Origin: Streptococcus sp. 29887
GTDB taxonomy: Bacteria; Bacillota; Bacilli; Lactobacillales; Streptococcaceae
Assembly: GCF_032595075.1 (NCBI RefSeq)
Contig: NZ_CP118735.1
Coordinates: 524,001 to 588,000, forward strand
DNA length: 64,000 bases
Reading direction: 5' to 3'
Shown piece by piece: positions 1 to 11,143 of the stretch; position 1 is the first letter of the stretch; the number at the start of each line of letters is the position of its first letter. Position numbers and translations under genes: made by a program. The notes beneath the pieces were generated by a model, which searched no databases, had not been told where the DNA came from, and was given only the letters and a program-made list of their open reading frames with translations.

Positions 1-1
1 T

Positions 2-1156
<1,155 letters not shown>

Positions 1157-1157
1157 G

Positions 1158-1838
1158 ATGGATTTCCAAAAGAACAAGGATAATGTATTTTTAGCTGTGG
1201 CTCAAGCAGCTGAAAAGGCAGGGCGTCCAATTGAATCTGTAAATGTAATAGCTGTCACCAAGTATGTTGACAGCTCTATTGCTAATAAGCTAGTAAAAAC
1301 AGGGGTAAGGCACATCGGTGAAAACCGAGTTGACCTGTTTTTAGATAAATATAAGGCCTTGGCAGACCAAAATCTCACTTGGCACTTGATTGGTACACTG
1401 CAAAGACGCAAGGTTAAAGATGTCATCAATTTTGTAGACTATTTCCATGCCTTAGATTCTGTCAAATTAGCTCAAGAGATCGATAAACGAGCAACCAGAA
1501 GAATTAAGTGCTTTTTACAAGTCAACATATCTGGTGAGAAAAGTAAGCATGGCTTTGCCTTGTCGGAGATTGATGATGTCTTATCTGAAATAGCTAACTA
1601 TAAAAATGTTGAGCTTGTTGGCTTGATGACAATGGCTCCTTTTGAAGCAGATGAAGTAGAGCTTGCTTCTATATTTTCTAAAATGAAGCAAGTTCAAGAA
1701 GAGTTGGCAGGTCGGCAGTTACCCGGTATGCCCTTTACAGAATTAAGCATGGGCATGAGTGGTGATTTTGACATAGCTATTGAACATGGGGCAACCTATG
1801 TGAGAATAGGAACGGCATTTTTTGAGTCAGTGAAATAG
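1158..1838 (+). CDS. ylmE: YggS/YlmE-family PLP-binding protein
   Basis: This belongs to the YggS/PROSC family, pyridoxal-phosphate-binding TIM-barrel proteins involved in PLP homeostasis. The PLP lysine lies in the motif VIAVTKYV, and family blocks such as HIGENRV, WHLIGTLQRRK and LSMGMSGDF are visible. The frame extends upstream into ftsZ, but the protein homology begins at MDFQKNKDN, so I chose the ATG at 1158, one base after the ftsZ stop. It is 226 residues, normal for the family. Its position between ftsZ and sepF is the usual arrangement in Gram-positive bacteria, although a direct role in division is not established. Confidence 0.93.
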   Translation: MDFQKNKDNVFLAVAQAAEKAGRPIESVNVIAVTKYVDSSIANKLVKTGVRHIGENRVDLFLDKYKALADQNLTWHLIGTLQRRKVKDVINFVDYFHALDSVKLAQEIDKRATRRIKCFLQVNISGEKSKHGFALSEIDDVLSEIANYKNVELVGLMTMAPFEADEVELASIFSKMKQVQEELAGRQLPGMPFTELSMGMSGDFDIAIEHGATYVRIGTAFFESVK

Positions 1839-1848
1839 GGAGAAAACC

Positions 1849-2397
1849 GTGGCACTAAAAGATACATTTAAAAATTTATTCAATTACTTTGAGGTTGACG
1901 ATGTCAATGAGGCAACTGAGCAAGAAGAAGCTTATTCTATGCCAAATGAAAGACCAAAAATGCGAGTTGCTCAGCAGACAAGTGTCGCTTCAAAAGAACA
2001 ACCTGCTAAGATTGAAAATAGAAGAGAAGTTCGTGTAGATAATCAACGTCCTCGTATGGAGCGTCAACACGAGGTGGTTGACACTGGTACGGAAAACAAA
2101 TCTACGATTGACATTAAGTTTCCAAAGCGGTATGAAGATGCTCCGGAAATGGTTAATCTACTCTTGGACAATGCTAGTATTTTGATTGATTTTCAGTATA
2201 TGTCTGAGCAGCAGGCAAGACGTTGTTTGGATTATCTAGATGGAGCACGTTCGGTTTTATCTGGTAATTTAAAGAAGGTGTCTAATACCATGTGGTTATT
2301 GACGCCCGTCAATGTTACTGTACATATTGAAGAATTGCGTAATGCCAATAATGGACAAGGGGCAGATACGACTTTCGATTTTGATATGAAGCGATAA
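1849..2397 (+). CDS. sepF: Cell division protein SepF
   Basis: SepF binds the FtsZ C-terminal tail and anchors and bundles Z-ring filaments at the membrane. The N-terminus (MALKDTFKNLFNYF) is the expected amphipathic membrane-binding helix. A charged disordered linker follows to about residue 85, then the conserved globular SepF core containing NLLLDNASILIDFQYMSEQQ and LDYLDGA. The start codon is GTG at 1849, supported by AGGGAG a few bases upstream. It is 182 residues. It lies between ylmE and ylmG in the division cluster. Confidence 0.95.
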   Translation: MALKDTFKNLFNYFEVDDVNEATEQEEAYSMPNERPKMRVAQQTSVASKEQPAKIENRREVRVDNQRPRMERQHEVVDTGTENKSTIDIKFPKRYEDAPEMVNLLLDNASILIDFQYMSEQQARRCLDYLDGARSVLSGNLKKVSNTMWLLTPVNVTVHIEELRNANNGQGADTTFDFDMKR

Positions 2398-2401
2398 GCG
2401 T

Positions 2402-2665
2402 ATGCAAATTCTGATTTTAATCCTATTAAAATTTGTAGAGATTTATTCCTATCTCTTATTTGCCTACGCTTTATTGAGTTGGTTCCCTGCTCTATTCACA
2501 AGTCCCCTTGGTCGTTTCTTAGAAAGTCTAGTTAGTCCGCTCTTGAAACCCTTTCGGCGCTTGAACTTACAATTTATGGGCTTAGATTTGACAGTCCTGG
2601 TGGCCATGCTAGTCTTGAATATGGGAACGCGCCTATTGGTGCAACTCTTAGTTGGCCTGGTATAA
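2402..2665 (+). CDS. ylmG: YggT/YlmG-family membrane protein
   Basis: This is a small integral membrane protein of the YggT family, 87 residues. Two hydrophobic segments, at about residues 2-28 and 58-85, flank the conserved hairpin loop with LLSWFP near residue 25 and a PLLKPFRRL motif. The family is linked to the division cluster in many Gram-positive bacteria, but its biochemical role is unclear. It starts 4 bases after sepF and ends 2 bases before ylmH, so it is co-transcribed. Confidence 0.9.
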   Translation: MQILILILLKFVEIYSYLLFAYALLSWFPALFTSPLGRFLESLVSPLLKPFRRLNLQFMGLDLTVLVAMLVLNMGTRLLVQLLVGLV

Positions 2666-2667
2666 AC

Positions 2668-3459
2668 ATGAAGAGTGAAAAGCATATTTTGGAACATTTT
2701 GCCCGAGAGGAGAGGGAATTTGTCGAGAAGGTGATGGATATGTGTCAGCAAGTTGAGGATACTTATTCCTATAGATTGACAAGTTTTCTAAATCCTAGGC
2801 AGGATGCTATTGCTCAGATGATTGCCAATTATTACCACTTACAAGCGTTTTCGACAAGGGACCTTGTCCCGACAGAGTATTCTCGTGTCATTCTTGCTCC
2901 TAGCTACTATGTCTTGGACAAAAAAGATTTTGATGTGATGGCCCTAGAACTTGTCTACTCTAGAAAGTTTCACAGTTTATCACATTCACAGGTACTGGGA
3001 ACTTTCTTGAATAAATTAGGTATTCGGAGAGAATACCTAGGTGATATTCTTATTAGAGAAGATGAGTTACTCATTTTTTTGGATAAGAAGTTTGGAGAAC
3101 TGGCAATTCAGACCATTGCTAAAATTGCAAGGGTTCCTGTTAAGCTGATGGAACGAGATTGGCAGTCTACGCCAGTCCAAATGAATGAAGAACCTTTCTT
3201 TAAGGAAGTCTTGGTTTCCAGTATGCGATTGGACAAGCTAATTGCTGTAGCCTTCCATCTGTCACGAACCAAGGTAGACAAGTTGATTGCAGCTGGTCAT
3301 GTAAAATTGGACTATGTTCAGGTAGAACAAGCAGGTAGGCAGGTTGAGTTAGGACAATTGATTAGTCTTAGGAAATACGGTAGAATTCGAGTAAGCGAAC
3401 TTTTAGGTTTTTCTAAGCAAGGTAAAGTAAAATTAAAGTTAGAAATGATTAAAACATAG
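2668..3459 (+). CDS. ylmH: YlmH, S4-domain RNA-binding protein
   Basis: YlmH is a predicted RNA-binding protein of 263 residues. The C-terminal third holds an S4 domain (about residues 185-245, including MRLDKLIAVAFHLSRTKVD and GHVKLDY), the fold shared with ribosomal protein S4 and tyrosyl-tRNA synthetase. Published work on the family points to ribosome-associated quality control. It sits between ylmG and divIVA and starts 2 bases after the ylmG stop. Confidence 0.92.
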   Translation: MKSEKHILEHFAREEREFVEKVMDMCQQVEDTYSYRLTSFLNPRQDAIAQMIANYYHLQAFSTRDLVPTEYSRVILAPSYYVLDKKDFDVMALELVYSRKFHSLSHSQVLGTFLNKLGIRREYLGDILIREDELLIFLDKKFGELAIQTIAKIARVPVKLMERDWQSTPVQMNEEPFFKEVLVSSMRLDKLIAVAFHLSRTKVDKLIAAGHVKLDYVQVEQAGRQVELGQLISLRKYGRIRVSELLGFSKQGKVKLKLEMIKT

Positions 3460-3467
3460 GGGGAAAA

Positions 3468-4157
3468 ATGGCACTTACAGCACTAGAATTAAAAGATAAA
3501 ACTTTCGCAACCAAATTTAGAGGTTATGATGCGGACGAAGTAGATGATTTTTTGGATATTGTTACTCGTGATTATGAGGAATTGATACGTAAAAATCATG
3601 AGCAAGAAACAGAATTAAAGACACTTCGTGAGCGCTTGACATATTTCGATGAAATGAAAGAATCCTTGAGTAAGTCAGTACTTTTAGCGCAAGATACAGC
3701 GGAAAAGGTAAAACATGCGGCTGAGGATCAGGCAACAAATATTGTTAAGCAAGCCGATTACGATGCAGCTACCCTTTTGCATGAAGCTAAGGATAAGGCT
3801 AACGAAATCCTTCGTAATGCAACGGATAATGCTAAGAAAATTGTTATTGAAACTGAGGAATTGAAGAATAAAACTCGTATTTTCCATCAGCGTTTGAAAT
3901 CAACCATGGAAAGTCAATTATCACTGGTTAATTCGTCTGAATGGGAAGAGATTCTTCGTCCGACAGCGACCTATATTCAAACCAGTGATGAAGCCTTCCG
4001 TGAGGTGCTTCATAAGGCTTTGGATGAGGAAGTATCGATTGAAGAGGATAGCTTAGATTATACTCGTCAGTTAACCTCTGAAGAAATTGCAGAATTAGCT
4101 CGTCAAGCAGAAGCTTACGACAAAGGGGAAACAGTTGAAGTTTCCGTGACAGAATAG
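3468..4157 (+). CDS. divIVA: Cell division protein DivIVA
   Basis: DivIVA is a curvature-sensing coiled-coil protein that localises to poles and septa and organises division and peripheral wall synthesis. The N-terminal lipid-binding domain is clear (TFATKFRGYDADEVDDFLDI, residues about 12-31). It is followed by long heptad-rich coiled-coil segments to about residue 165 and an acidic C-terminal tail. It is 229 residues, typical for streptococci. GGGGAAAA provides the ribosome-binding site before the ATG at 3468. It is the last gene of the division cluster; the T-box leader of ileS follows directly. Confidence 0.96.
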   Translation: MALTALELKDKTFATKFRGYDADEVDDFLDIVTRDYEELIRKNHEQETELKTLRERLTYFDEMKESLSKSVLLAQDTAEKVKHAAEDQATNIVKQADYDAATLLHEAKDKANEILRNATDNAKKIVIETEELKNKTRIFHQRLKSTMESQLSLVNSSEWEEILRPTATYIQTSDEAFREVLHKALDEEVSIEEDSLDYTRQLTSEEIAELARQAEAYDKGETVEVSVTE

Positions 4158-4164
4158 TTTTCAG

Positions 4165-4382
4165 ATACAAAGACAGTATTGCTAGAAATATTTTCAGCGA
4201 GTAGGTGATGGTGGAAGACCTGCAATCCCTTTCTAGTCAAGGATCCCTTTGTCTGATCTTTCCTGAACAGTTAAGTAGGGAAAGACGTCGGTTCACGTTA
4301 CGAACATAGAGGGATGGGGGCAACCCTATCTAAACTAAGGTGGTACCACGAACTTTCGTCCTTATTGGCGGGAGTTTTTTTG
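4165..4382 (+). promoter_or_regulatory. T-box leader (isoleucine type) for the GNAT-ileS unit
   Basis: The conserved antiterminator T-box core AAGGTGGTACCACG lies at 4337-4350. It is followed by a stem (CTTTCG.CC pairing with GG.CGGGAG, 4353-4375) and a run of seven T, forming the terminator alternative. The AGCGAG and GTGGAAG-like elements of Stem I are near 4196-4215. A candidate Ile specifier codon ATC is at about 4256-4258. Known mechanism: uncharged tRNA-Ile pairs with specifier and T-box and prevents termination. Because a small acetyltransferase gene lies between the leader and ileS, both should respond to isoleucine-tRNA charging. Confidence 0.9.
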
Positions 4383-4388
4383 TTTGTT

Positions 4389-4826
4389 ATGATCGGATTA
4401 GAATTAGTAAATAAGGATAATTTTGAAGAAGTCTTGCAAGTGCAGGTCTTAGAAGAGGACCAGCGTCGAGTTGCAACGGTTGAATATTCTCTAGCTCAGG
4501 CTTGGCTCTATCGGGATGAAGGAACTCTCCTTCCTTATGCAGTCAAATCAGGACAGAAAATCGTAGGTTTTGTATTGTTGTCTATACAAGAAGACAAGAG
4601 CTACTATGTGTGGCGTTTGTTAATAGACAGGCATTATCAAAATAGAGGCTATGGTAAGGAAGTCATCCGGCAAGTGATTGGTCTGGCTAAGGAAGATCCA
4701 AGTTGCCACACAATTACCATGAATTATGTAATCGGCAATCATAAAATGCGGTACATCTTAGAAAAATTTGGCTTCCAATCAGTTGGTATGATTGGACAAG
4801 AAATAAAAATGGAATTAACTTTTTAA
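4389..4826 (+). CDS. GNAT-family acetyltransferase between T-box and ileS
   Basis: This 145-residue GNAT-fold protein has the acetyl-CoA-binding motif A as [17 protein letters not shown] and the C-terminal block [15 protein letters not shown]. The frame is open further upstream, but that stretch is the T-box RNA. I therefore use the ATG at 4389, just past the terminator T-run; the nearest Shine-Dalgarno-like GGGAG lies in the 3' arm of the terminator hairpin. The substrate is unknown, though the fold resembles spermidine or protein N-acetyltransferases. ileS follows 11 bases after its stop, so it shares the T-box control. Confidence 0.8.
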   Translation: MIGLELVNKDNFEEVLQVQVLEEDQRRVATVEYSLAQAWLYRDEGTLLPYAVKSGQKIVGFVLLSIQEDKSYYVWRLLIDRHYQNRGYGKEVIRQVIGLAKEDPSCHTITMNYVIGNHKMRYILEKFGFQSVGMIGQEIKMELTF

Positions 4827-4837
4827 AAGGAGATAAA

Positions 4838-7627
4838 ATGAAATTAAAAGAAACCCTTAATCTAGGTCAAACAGCCTTTCCAATGCGTGCAGGCTTACCA
4901 ACTCGTGAACCAGAATGGCAAAAGGCTTGGGATGAAGCAAACTTGTATGCTCGTCGTCAAGAACTCAACGCAGGCAAGCCAGCCTTCCACCTCCACGATG
5001 GCCCTCCATACGCAAACGGAAATATCCACGTTGGACATGCCCTGAACAAGATTTCGAAAGACATCATCGTTCGCTCTAAGTCTATGTCTGGCTTCCGTGC
5101 ACCATTTGTACCGGGTTGGGATACGCACGGTCTTCCGATTGAGCAAGTCTTGGCAAAACAAGGTGTCAAACGCAAGGAAATGGACTTGGTCGAATACCTT
5201 GAAATGTGCCGTGATTATGCTCTCAGCCAGGTTGACAAGCAACGTGATGATTTCAAACGCTTGGGTGTTTCTGCGGACTGGGAAAATCCATACATCACCT
5301 TGACAAAAGACTACGAAGCAGCTCAAATCCGTGTCTTCGGTGCTATGGCAGACAAGGGCTATATCTACCGTGGTGCCAAGCCTGTTTACTGGTCATGGTC
5401 ATCTGAATCAGCCCTTGCCGAAGCTGAAATCGAATACCATGACATTGACTCTACTTCTCTCTACTATGCCAACAAGGTCAAAGATGGCAAGGGACTCTTG
5501 GATACAGATAGCTACATCGTTGTCTGGACAACCACTCCATTTACGGTAACGGCTTCTCGCGGTTTGACAATGGGAGCAGACATTGACTATGTCTTGGTTC
5601 AACCTGCTGGCTCAGACCGTAAGTACATCTTGGCAGAAGCTTTGGTAGATAGCTTGGCAGCCAAATTCGGTTGGGAAACCTTTGAAGTGATTTCAAAACA
5701 CAAGGGTGCTGAGTTTGAATACATTGTGACCGAACACCCATGGGATGCTGAAGTTGATGAATTGGTTATCTTGGGTGACCACGTCACAACGGACTCGGGT
5801 ACTGGTATCGTCCATACGGCTCCAGGCTTTGGTGAGGATGACTACAATGTCGGTGTCAAATATGACTTGGAAGTTGCTGTAACTGTCAACGAACGTGGCT
5901 TGATGAATGAAGCTGCGGGTCCTGATTTTGAAGGTCAATTCTATGACAAGGTTGTGCCAACTGTCAAAGAAAAATTGGGTGACTTGCTCCTTGCTAGTGA
6001 AGTGATCAATCACTCCTACCCATTCGACTGGAGAACCAAGAAGCCAATCATCTGGCGTGCAGTACCGCAATGGTTTGCCTCTGTTTCTAAATTCCGTCAG
6101 GAAATCTTGGACCAAATCGAAGCAACAACTTTCAATCCATCTTGGGGTAAAACGCGTCTTTACAACATGATCCGTGACCGTGGTGACTGGGTCATCTCTC
6201 GTCAGCGTGCTTGGGGTGTGCCGCTTCCAATCTTCTATGCAGAAGATGGTACAGCCATTATGACCAAGGAAGTGACAGACCACGTTGCTGCCCTTTTTGA
6301 AGAGCATGGGTCTATCATCTGGTGGAAATCTGAAGCAAAAGACCTCTTGCCTGCTGGTTTCACTCACCCAGGTTCACCAAATGGCGAATTTACCAAAGAA
6401 ACAGACATCATGGACGTTTGGTTTGACTCAGGTTCGTCTTGGAATGGCGTTATGAATGCCCGTGAAAACCTTGCCTATCCAGCAGACCTCTACCTAGAAG
6501 GTTCTGACCAATACCGTGGTTGGTTTAACTCATCCTTGATCACCTCTGTAGCCGTAAATGGTCATGCCCCATACAAAGCTATCTTGTCACAAGGTTTTGT
6601 CCTTGATGGTAAAGGCATGAAGATGTCTAAATCCCTAGGAAATACCATCCTTCCAAGTGATGTTGAGAAACAGTTTGGTGCAGAAATCTTACGTCTGTGG
6701 GTAACTTCTGTGGATACTTCAAACGACGTACGTGTGTCTATGGATATTCTTGGACAGGTTTCTGAAACCTACCGTAAAATCCGTAATACCCTTCGTTTCT
6801 TGATTGCAAATACTTCTGATTTCAATCCTGCAAGCGATGCGGTGGCATACGACGAGCTTCGTTCTGTTGACCAGTATCTCTTGGTGAAATTTAACAAGTT
6901 GGTAGCTCAAATCCGTGAAGCCTACGACAATTATGATTTCATGGCTATTTACAAATCTGTAGTAAACTTTGTAACACTTGATTTGTCAGCCTTTTACCTC
7001 GATTTTGCCAAAGATGTCGTCTACATTGATGGTGCTAAATCGCTTTCTCGTCGTCAGATGCAGACAGTATTCTATGACATCTTGGTGAAAATTACCAAGC
7101 TCTTGACTCCGATCTTGCCACACACGGCAGAAGAGATCTGGTCCTACTTGGAACATGAAGTAGAAGAATTTGTACAATTGGCGGAAATGCCAGAGGTGGA
7201 AACATTTGGCAATGAAGCGCAGCTTTTAGCTGATTGGGAAAGCTTTATGGTCTTCCGTACAAAAGCTCAAAAAGCCTTGGAAGAAGCACGTAATGCTAAA
7301 GTGATTGGTAAATCGCTAGAAGCACATCTGACTGCCTATGTGTCAGTTGAAACCAAGTCCTTCTTGGAGAGCTTGAATGCAGACCTGGCTCAGTTACTCA
7401 TCGTTTCAAACTTGACAGTAACAACTGAAACTGCCCCTTCAACAGCACTTGTGGTGGATGAAGTTGCCTTTGCTGTAGAACGTGCAGCTGGAGAGGTGTG
7501 TGACCGTTGCCGCCGCATTGATACTAGCGTTGTTGAGCGTAGCTATGGTGCAACAATCTGTGACCACTGTGCTAGCGTAGTAGAAGAAAACTTTGCTGAA
7601 GCAGTAGCTCAAGGTTTTGAAGCCTAA
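4838..7627 (+). CDS. ileS: Isoleucyl-tRNA synthetase
   Basis: This class Ia synthetase charges tRNA-Ile with isoleucine and edits mischarged valine. At 929 residues it has the normal length. The HIGH-type motif is HVGH at about residues 64-67 inside [17 protein letters not shown], and KMSKS is at about 595-599. The CP1 editing domain contains VVWTTTPFT and [18 protein letters not shown]-terminal zinc finger has CDRC and CDHC at about 888-911. The ribosome-binding site AAGGAG is well placed before the ATG at 4838. A terminator follows at about 7650-7676. Confidence 0.98.
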   Translation: MKLKETLNLGQTAFPMRAGLPTREPEWQKAWDEANLYARRQELNAGKPAFHLHDGPPYANGNIHVGHALNKISKDIIVRSKSMSGFRAPFVPGWDTHGLPIEQVLAKQGVKRKEMDLVEYLEMCRDYALSQVDKQRDDFKRLGVSADWENPYITLTKDYEAAQIRVFGAMADKGYIYRGAKPVYWSWSSESALAEAEIEYHDIDSTSLYYANKVKDGKGLLDTDSYIVVWTTTPFTVTASRGLTMGADIDYVLVQPAGSDRKYILAEALVDSLAAKFGWETFEVISKHKGAEFEYIVTEHPWDAEVDELVILGDHVTTDSGTGIVHTAPGFGEDDYNVGVKYDLEVAVTVNERGLMNEAAGPDFEGQFYDKVVPTVKEKLGDLLLASEVINHSYPFDWRTKKPIIWRAVPQWFASVSKFRQEILDQIEATTFNPSWGKTRLYNMIRDRGDWVISRQRAWGVPLPIFYAEDGTAIMTKEVTDHVAALFEEHGSIIWWKSEAKDLLPAGFTHPGSPNGEFTKETDIMDVWFDSGSSWNGVMNARENLAYPADLYLEGSDQYRGWFNSSLITSVAVNGHAPYKAILSQGFVLDGKGMKMSKSLGNTILPSDVEKQFGAEILRLWVTSVDTSNDVRVSMDILGQVSETYRKIRNTLRFLIANTSDFNPASDAVAYDELRSVDQYLLVKFNKLVAQIREAYDNYDFMAIYKSVVNFVTLDLSAFYLDFAKDVVYIDGAKSLSRRQMQTVFYDILVKITKLLTPILPHTAEEIWSYLEHEVEEFVQLAEMPEVETFGNEAQLLADWESFMVFRTKAQKALEEARNAKVIGKSLEAHLTAYVSVETKSFLESLNADLAQLLIVSNLTVTTETAPSTALVVDEVAFAVERAAGEVCDRCRRIDTSVVERSYGATICDHCASVVEENFAEAVAQGFEA

Positions 7628-7649
7628 GCAATCCATATTCGTTAATTAA

Positions 7650-7676
7650 AGTCTATCTAGCGATAGGCTTTTTTAT
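7650..7676 (+). terminator. Rho-independent terminator of ileS
   Basis: The stem GTCTATC/GATAGGC (7651-7657 with 7662-7668) is followed by TTTTTT. Confidence 0.8.
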
Positions 7677-7687
7677 TGTCAATTGGT

Positions 7688-7713
7688 CAAAAAAAGAAGC
7701 CTTTCGGCTTCTT
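7688..7713 (-). terminator. Terminator of the DUF1827-like gene
   Basis: The stem AAGAAGCC/GGCTTCTT has a 4-base loop. Read on the minus strand it is followed by a T-run (7688-7693), and it overlaps the stop codon of the gene it ends. It lies back to back with the ileS terminator. Confidence 0.75.
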
Positions 7714-8020
7714 AGATTTCAGTGATAATGGGAATAGACATTTCAATCAACCGTTCGGTATGGATGGTTTGAATAGCAGCCTTGTCAATTGTTCGTTCAT
7801 CAATCTTGCGGTGAAGGAAGAAATCACGGATTTTTTCGATTTCGGATTGTTGCACAGCCCTGTATTTGTTGCTAATCAAGAGTTCATAGTGACGAGGGGC
7901 CTGTGTGAAAATAACATCTGTATTACCAGCAGAATAGGTTTCTACTAGAAAGGCATCGGTATTGGCCAACTGATTTTGGACCAGGTATGAATGACTATTT
8001 GTCGTATTTATGATTTTCAT
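7712..8020 (-). CDS. DUF1827-like protein
   Basis: This is a 102-residue cytoplasmic protein without signal peptide or membrane segment. The start is set at MKIINTTNSHSY because a strong AGGAGGT lies upstream of that ATG (8020); the frame upstream has no better signal. The sequence resembles the DUF1827 family of small streptococcal and enterococcal proteins of unknown function, from memory of the family rather than a search. It stands alone between two terminators and upstream of a Nudix gene on the same strand. Confidence 0.75.
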   Translation of the reverse strand: MKIINTTNSHSYLVQNQLANTDAFLVETYSAGNTDVIFTQAPRHYELLISNKYRAVQQSEIEKIRDFFLHRKIDERTIDKAAIQTIHTERLIEMSIPIITEI

Positions 8021-8075
8021 GTGGAACCTCCTACATCTCTTTAGTTCCATTATAGCACGCTAGGGGGTGTTTTGG

Positions 8076-8534
8076 CTAGTTATCAGACACATTTTCTTGT
8101 AATTTCCATTGTTCAATTCCCCACTTGTGACTGCCTCGTTTGAGTTTTTCGATGGCTTCATCGATTGGGAACCAGGCAATGTGGTTAAAATCCTCTAAAG
8201 GTAGGCCGACCTGGTGGTAGCTGGTCACTTGATAGATGTAAGCGGGGTTGTAGAAGTAGGTATCTCGATGGCTAGAGTAGAAATATTCGTCAGCCTGACC
8301 ATAATAGTGACCAATTTCAGCTGTAAAACCAAGCTCTTCCATTAGTTCGCGTTCTAGGGCGATGAGATGATTTTCCCCTTTTTCGATTTCCCCACCTGGT
8401 AGGAACCAGGCACCATTTGGTGCTTGAACGAGGATGATATTTTCTTTCTTTTCATCAGGGATAACAGCATAGACACCAAATCGATTTTGATAGTCTACGT
8501 CAGCCTTCTTTTCTCCAAAAACGGCAATATTCAT
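8076..8534 (-). CDS. Nudix (MutT-like) hydrolase
   Basis: The Nudix box is complete at residues 47-69 (GGEIEKGE, then ERELMEELGF), matching GX5EX7REUXEEXGU. Such proteins hydrolyse nucleoside diphosphates linked to another moiety, using Mg2+ bound by the box glutamates. It is 152 residues. The exact substrate cannot be told. It lies between clpE and the DUF1827-like gene on the minus strand, with 160 bases separating it from the clpE stop. Confidence 0.88.
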   Translation of the reverse strand: MNIAVFGEKKADVDYQNRFGVYAVIPDEKKENIILVQAPNGAWFLPGGEIEKGENHLIALERELMEELGFTAEIGHYYGQADEYFYSSHRDTYFYNPAYIYQVTSYHQVGLPLEDFNHIAWFPIDEAIEKLKRGSHKWGIEQWKLQENVSDN

Positions 8535-8652
8535 AGTAAACTAAATCCTTTTTCAATTGAGATGACTATATTATACCATTTTTCTTACATTTTTCCTCAG
8601 ACTAGACTTTTCTGGTCAAATCAGGTATTTTTTCTATGCGAGGAAGGATTTT

Positions 8653-8686
8653 TGAAAAAATGGAACTGGTCAAGTTACCAGTCCCG
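8653..8686 (-). terminator. Terminator of clpE
   Basis: On the minus strand, GGACTGG pairs with CCAGTTCC and is followed by ATTTTTTC. It begins about 13 bases after the clpE stop codon. Confidence 0.7.
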
Positions 8687-8696
8687 CTTTTCCTAC

Positions 8697-10925
8697 TTAT
8701 TTTGTTTTTGTATGTGCCTTGATTTGAATGTTCCCCTTGCTGGTCATAACAGCGCGAAGGTCTTTTTCGCTTGGGTTTTCCAAGTAAAAGTCTGTAATGG
8801 CATCTTCGATTTGATCTTGGATGGTTCTGCGTAGTGGCCGAGCCCCCATTTTGGGATCGTAACCTAGATCAACTAGCTTTTCTTTGACCTTATCTGTCAC
8901 ATGTAAGCTAATACCGTTGTTAGACAAGCGTTTGTTGACATCATCAAGCATGAGGCTGACAATTTCGAGAAGGTTTTCCTTGCTGAGTGGTTGGAACTCG
9001 ATGATTCCGTCAAAGCGGTTCATGAATTCTGGACTGAAGAAATTGCTGAGTTGGCCAAGAACCGACTGGGTGCGACCTTCCATGGCTGCTCCAAAGCCTA
9101 CACTTGCTTCAACCTTACCAGTTCCAGCATTTGAAGTCATGATGATAATGGTGTCCTTGAAGCTGACTGTGCGTCCCTGTCCATCTGTCAGACGGCCGTC
9201 GTCTAGGACTTGGAGGAACATGTGCATGACATCAGGGTGAGCTTTTTCTACCTCATCCAAGAGGATGAGAGAGTAAGGATTGCGGCGGACTTTTTCCGTT
9301 AGCTGACCGGCTTCTTCATAGCCTACATAACCTGGAGGGGCACCGACTAGCTTGGCAACGGCATGTTTCTCCATGTACTCAGACATATCGAAGCGAATCA
9401 TACTATCGGCTGAACCGAAGAGTTCAATCGCTAGTTGCTTGGACAGCTCTGTTTTACCGACACCGGTAGGTCCAACAAAGAGGAAGGAGCCAATTGGGCG
9501 GTTTGGGGCACCAAGACCAACACGGTTGCGGCGAATGGCCTTGGCAATCTTATCAACAGCTTCATCTTGACCGATAACATGTGCCTTGAGATCGCTAGCC
9601 AGGTTGATTAATTGAGATTGTTCTTTTTCTTTCAAATCGCCAACAGGTATGTTGGTTTTTTGTTCTACGATGGCTTCAATTTCCTTTTCAGTAATGAGGG
9701 GAATGTCTTCCTCGCTGATGGTTGCCTTTTGCATTTCCTTATACTTGGCAATCTGGTCACGGAAATAGGCAGCCTTTTCATAGTCCTCGTCACGAGTTGC
9801 TTGGGCCTTACGATTTTCGGCATCAATCAAACGTTGGTCGATTTCTTTTGGATCAACAAAATTGAGGGTCAGGTTCATTTTAGAACCAGCTTCGTCCAGT
9901 AGGTCAATGGCCTTGTCTGGCAAGAAACGGTCTTGGATATAGCGATTTGAAAGGACCGCAGCAGCTTCAATAGCGGCGTCAGAGTATTTGACATGGTGGT
10001 AGTCCTGATACTTATTCTGGATACCCTTGAGAATGATAATGGTTTCTTCAACGCTTGGTTCTTCGACCTTTACAGGTTGCATACGGCGTTCTAAGGCTGC
10101 ATCCTTCTCGATAATACGGTATTCGTTGAGGGTTGTTGCACCGACTAGCTGCATTTCGCCACGGGCAAGGGCAGGTTTGAGGATATTTCCAGCATCCATA
10201 TTGCCATCACCAGCAGAGCCAGCACCGACAATCTCGTGGATTTCGTCGATAAAGAGGATAATCTCACGACGATTACGGATTTCTTCCATTAGTTTTTGCA
10301 TACGTTCTTCAAATTGACCACGGATACCAGTTCCTTGTACCAGGCTGACAACATCTAATCGGATGACTTCCTTACCTTGCAATTTTTGTGGCACATCGCC
10401 GTCGACAATTTTTTGAGCCAACCCTTCAACAACAGCGGTTTTACCGACACCTGGCTCACCGATGAGGACAGGATTGTTCTTGGTACGGCGGTTGAGGATT
10501 TCGATGACACGTGTAATTTCTTGGTCACGGCCAATCACTGGGTCAATATCACCGCGGCGGGCAATTTCCGTCATGTTGATACCAAACTCTTCTAACAATC
10601 CATTTGGTTGTTGTGGTTGCTGAGGTGATGGAGTTTGCCCACCACGCCCGTTGTTCCCTCCTGCTTGTGTTGGTGGGGTTTGGTCACGTTTCTTGCCAGC
10701 TGGAGTGTTTCCTGGATAGCCTCCCAAGTGATTGAAGAACTCGCTGAAAGGGTCCATATTATTTGGGTTTGTTAAATCCCCTAAACCACGCAAGATGGCA
10801 TTATTAGGGTCAGTTTTCATAATTTGGTAGCAGTTATGGCAGAGATCTACCTGTTGTTGCTTACCATTTAGATTGGTATAGAGATGGATGGTTGCATCGT
10901 TGATTTTACAGTTATGACAGAGCAT
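8697..10925 (-). CDS. clpE: ATP-dependent Clp protease ATPase subunit ClpE
   Basis: ClpE is an AAA+ unfoldase that feeds or rescues misfolded protein together with ClpP. The protein has 742 residues. It starts with an N-terminal zinc finger with C3, C6, C29 and C32 (MLCHNC and LCHNC), which distinguishes ClpE from ClpC. Two AAA modules follow, with Walker A GEPGVGKT at about 153 and GPTGVGKT at about 486. A UVR-like coiled segment ([14 protein letters not shown]) lies between them. The start is the ATG at 10925, which gives the zinc finger at the extreme N-terminus and follows an AAGAGGT ribosome-binding site. A heat-shock promoter and CtsR-like operator lie upstream. Confidence 0.95.
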   Translation of the reverse strand: MLCHNCKINDATIHLYTNLNGKQQQVDLCHNCYQIMKTDPNNAILRGLGDLTNPNNMDPFSEFFNHLGGYPGNTPAGKKRDQTPPTQAGGNNGRGGQTPSPQQPQQPNGLLEEFGINMTEIARRGDIDPVIGRDQEITRVIEILNRRTKNNPVLIGEPGVGKTAVVEGLAQKIVDGDVPQKLQGKEVIRLDVVSLVQGTGIRGQFEERMQKLMEEIRNRREIILFIDEIHEIVGAGSAGDGNMDAGNILKPALARGEMQLVGATTLNEYRIIEKDAALERRMQPVKVEEPSVEETIIILKGIQNKYQDYHHVKYSDAAIEAAAVLSNRYIQDRFLPDKAIDLLDEAGSKMNLTLNFVDPKEIDQRLIDAENRKAQATRDEDYEKAAYFRDQIAKYKEMQKATISEEDIPLITEKEIEAIVEQKTNIPVGDLKEKEQSQLINLASDLKAHVIGQDEAVDKIAKAIRRNRVGLGAPNRPIGSFLFVGPTGVGKTELSKQLAIELFGSADSMIRFDMSEYMEKHAVAKLVGAPPGYVGYEEAGQLTEKVRRNPYSLILLDEVEKAHPDVMHMFLQVLDDGRLTDGQGRTVSFKDTIIIMTSNAGTGKVEASVGFGAAMEGRTQSVLGQLSNFFSPEFMNRFDGIIEFQPLSKENLLEIVSLMLDDVNKRLSNNGISLHVTDKVKEKLVDLGYDPKMGARPLRRTIQDQIEDAITDFYLENPSEKDLRAVMTSKGNIQIKAHTKTK

Positions 10926-10947
10926 CGTTCTACCTCTTTCTTTGCAA

Positions 10948-11017
10948 TGGACCTTTGTCAAATAGTCAATAAAGGTCAGTTATAGCTTTATTATAACAAG
11001 ATTTAGGGAAAAATCAA
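10948..11017 (-). promoter_or_regulatory. clpE promoter and CtsR-like operator
   Basis: On the minus strand a sigma-A promoter reads TTGATT (plus coordinates 11012-11017), a 16-base spacer, then TATAAT (10990-10995). Just downstream, 10950-10977 contains GTCAAA-type heptads (TGTCAAA, AGTCAAT, GGTCAGT) within an inverted repeat GACCTTT/AAAGGTC. CtsR recognises tandem GGTCAAA heptads and represses clp genes in streptococci, so this is the likely heat-shock operator, although no heptad is a perfect match. Confidence 0.65.
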
Positions 11018-11074
11018 GAAACTGCTATATTCGGAACATAATCTCTTGGATGCCTTGGAACTGACAAGAAAATG

Positions 11075-11101
11075 TTGAAAAATCAAGACTTTTTTTATAA
11101 T
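11075..11101 (+). promoter_or_regulatory. Promoter of the DUF1797-like gene
   Basis: TTGAAA (11075-11080), a 15-base T-rich spacer and TATAAT (11096-11101) lie 43 bases before the ATG at 11144. The spacer is short, so the assignment is moderate. Confidence 0.45.
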
Positions 11102-11143
11102 ATGTGGTAAAATGTTTTTATAAAAAGGATTAGGAGAAGGAAT

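Noticed and set aside
4314..4388. N-terminal extension of the GNAT gene into the T-box
   Set aside because: These codons are the conserved T-box and terminator RNA, and the GNAT fold starts after them.
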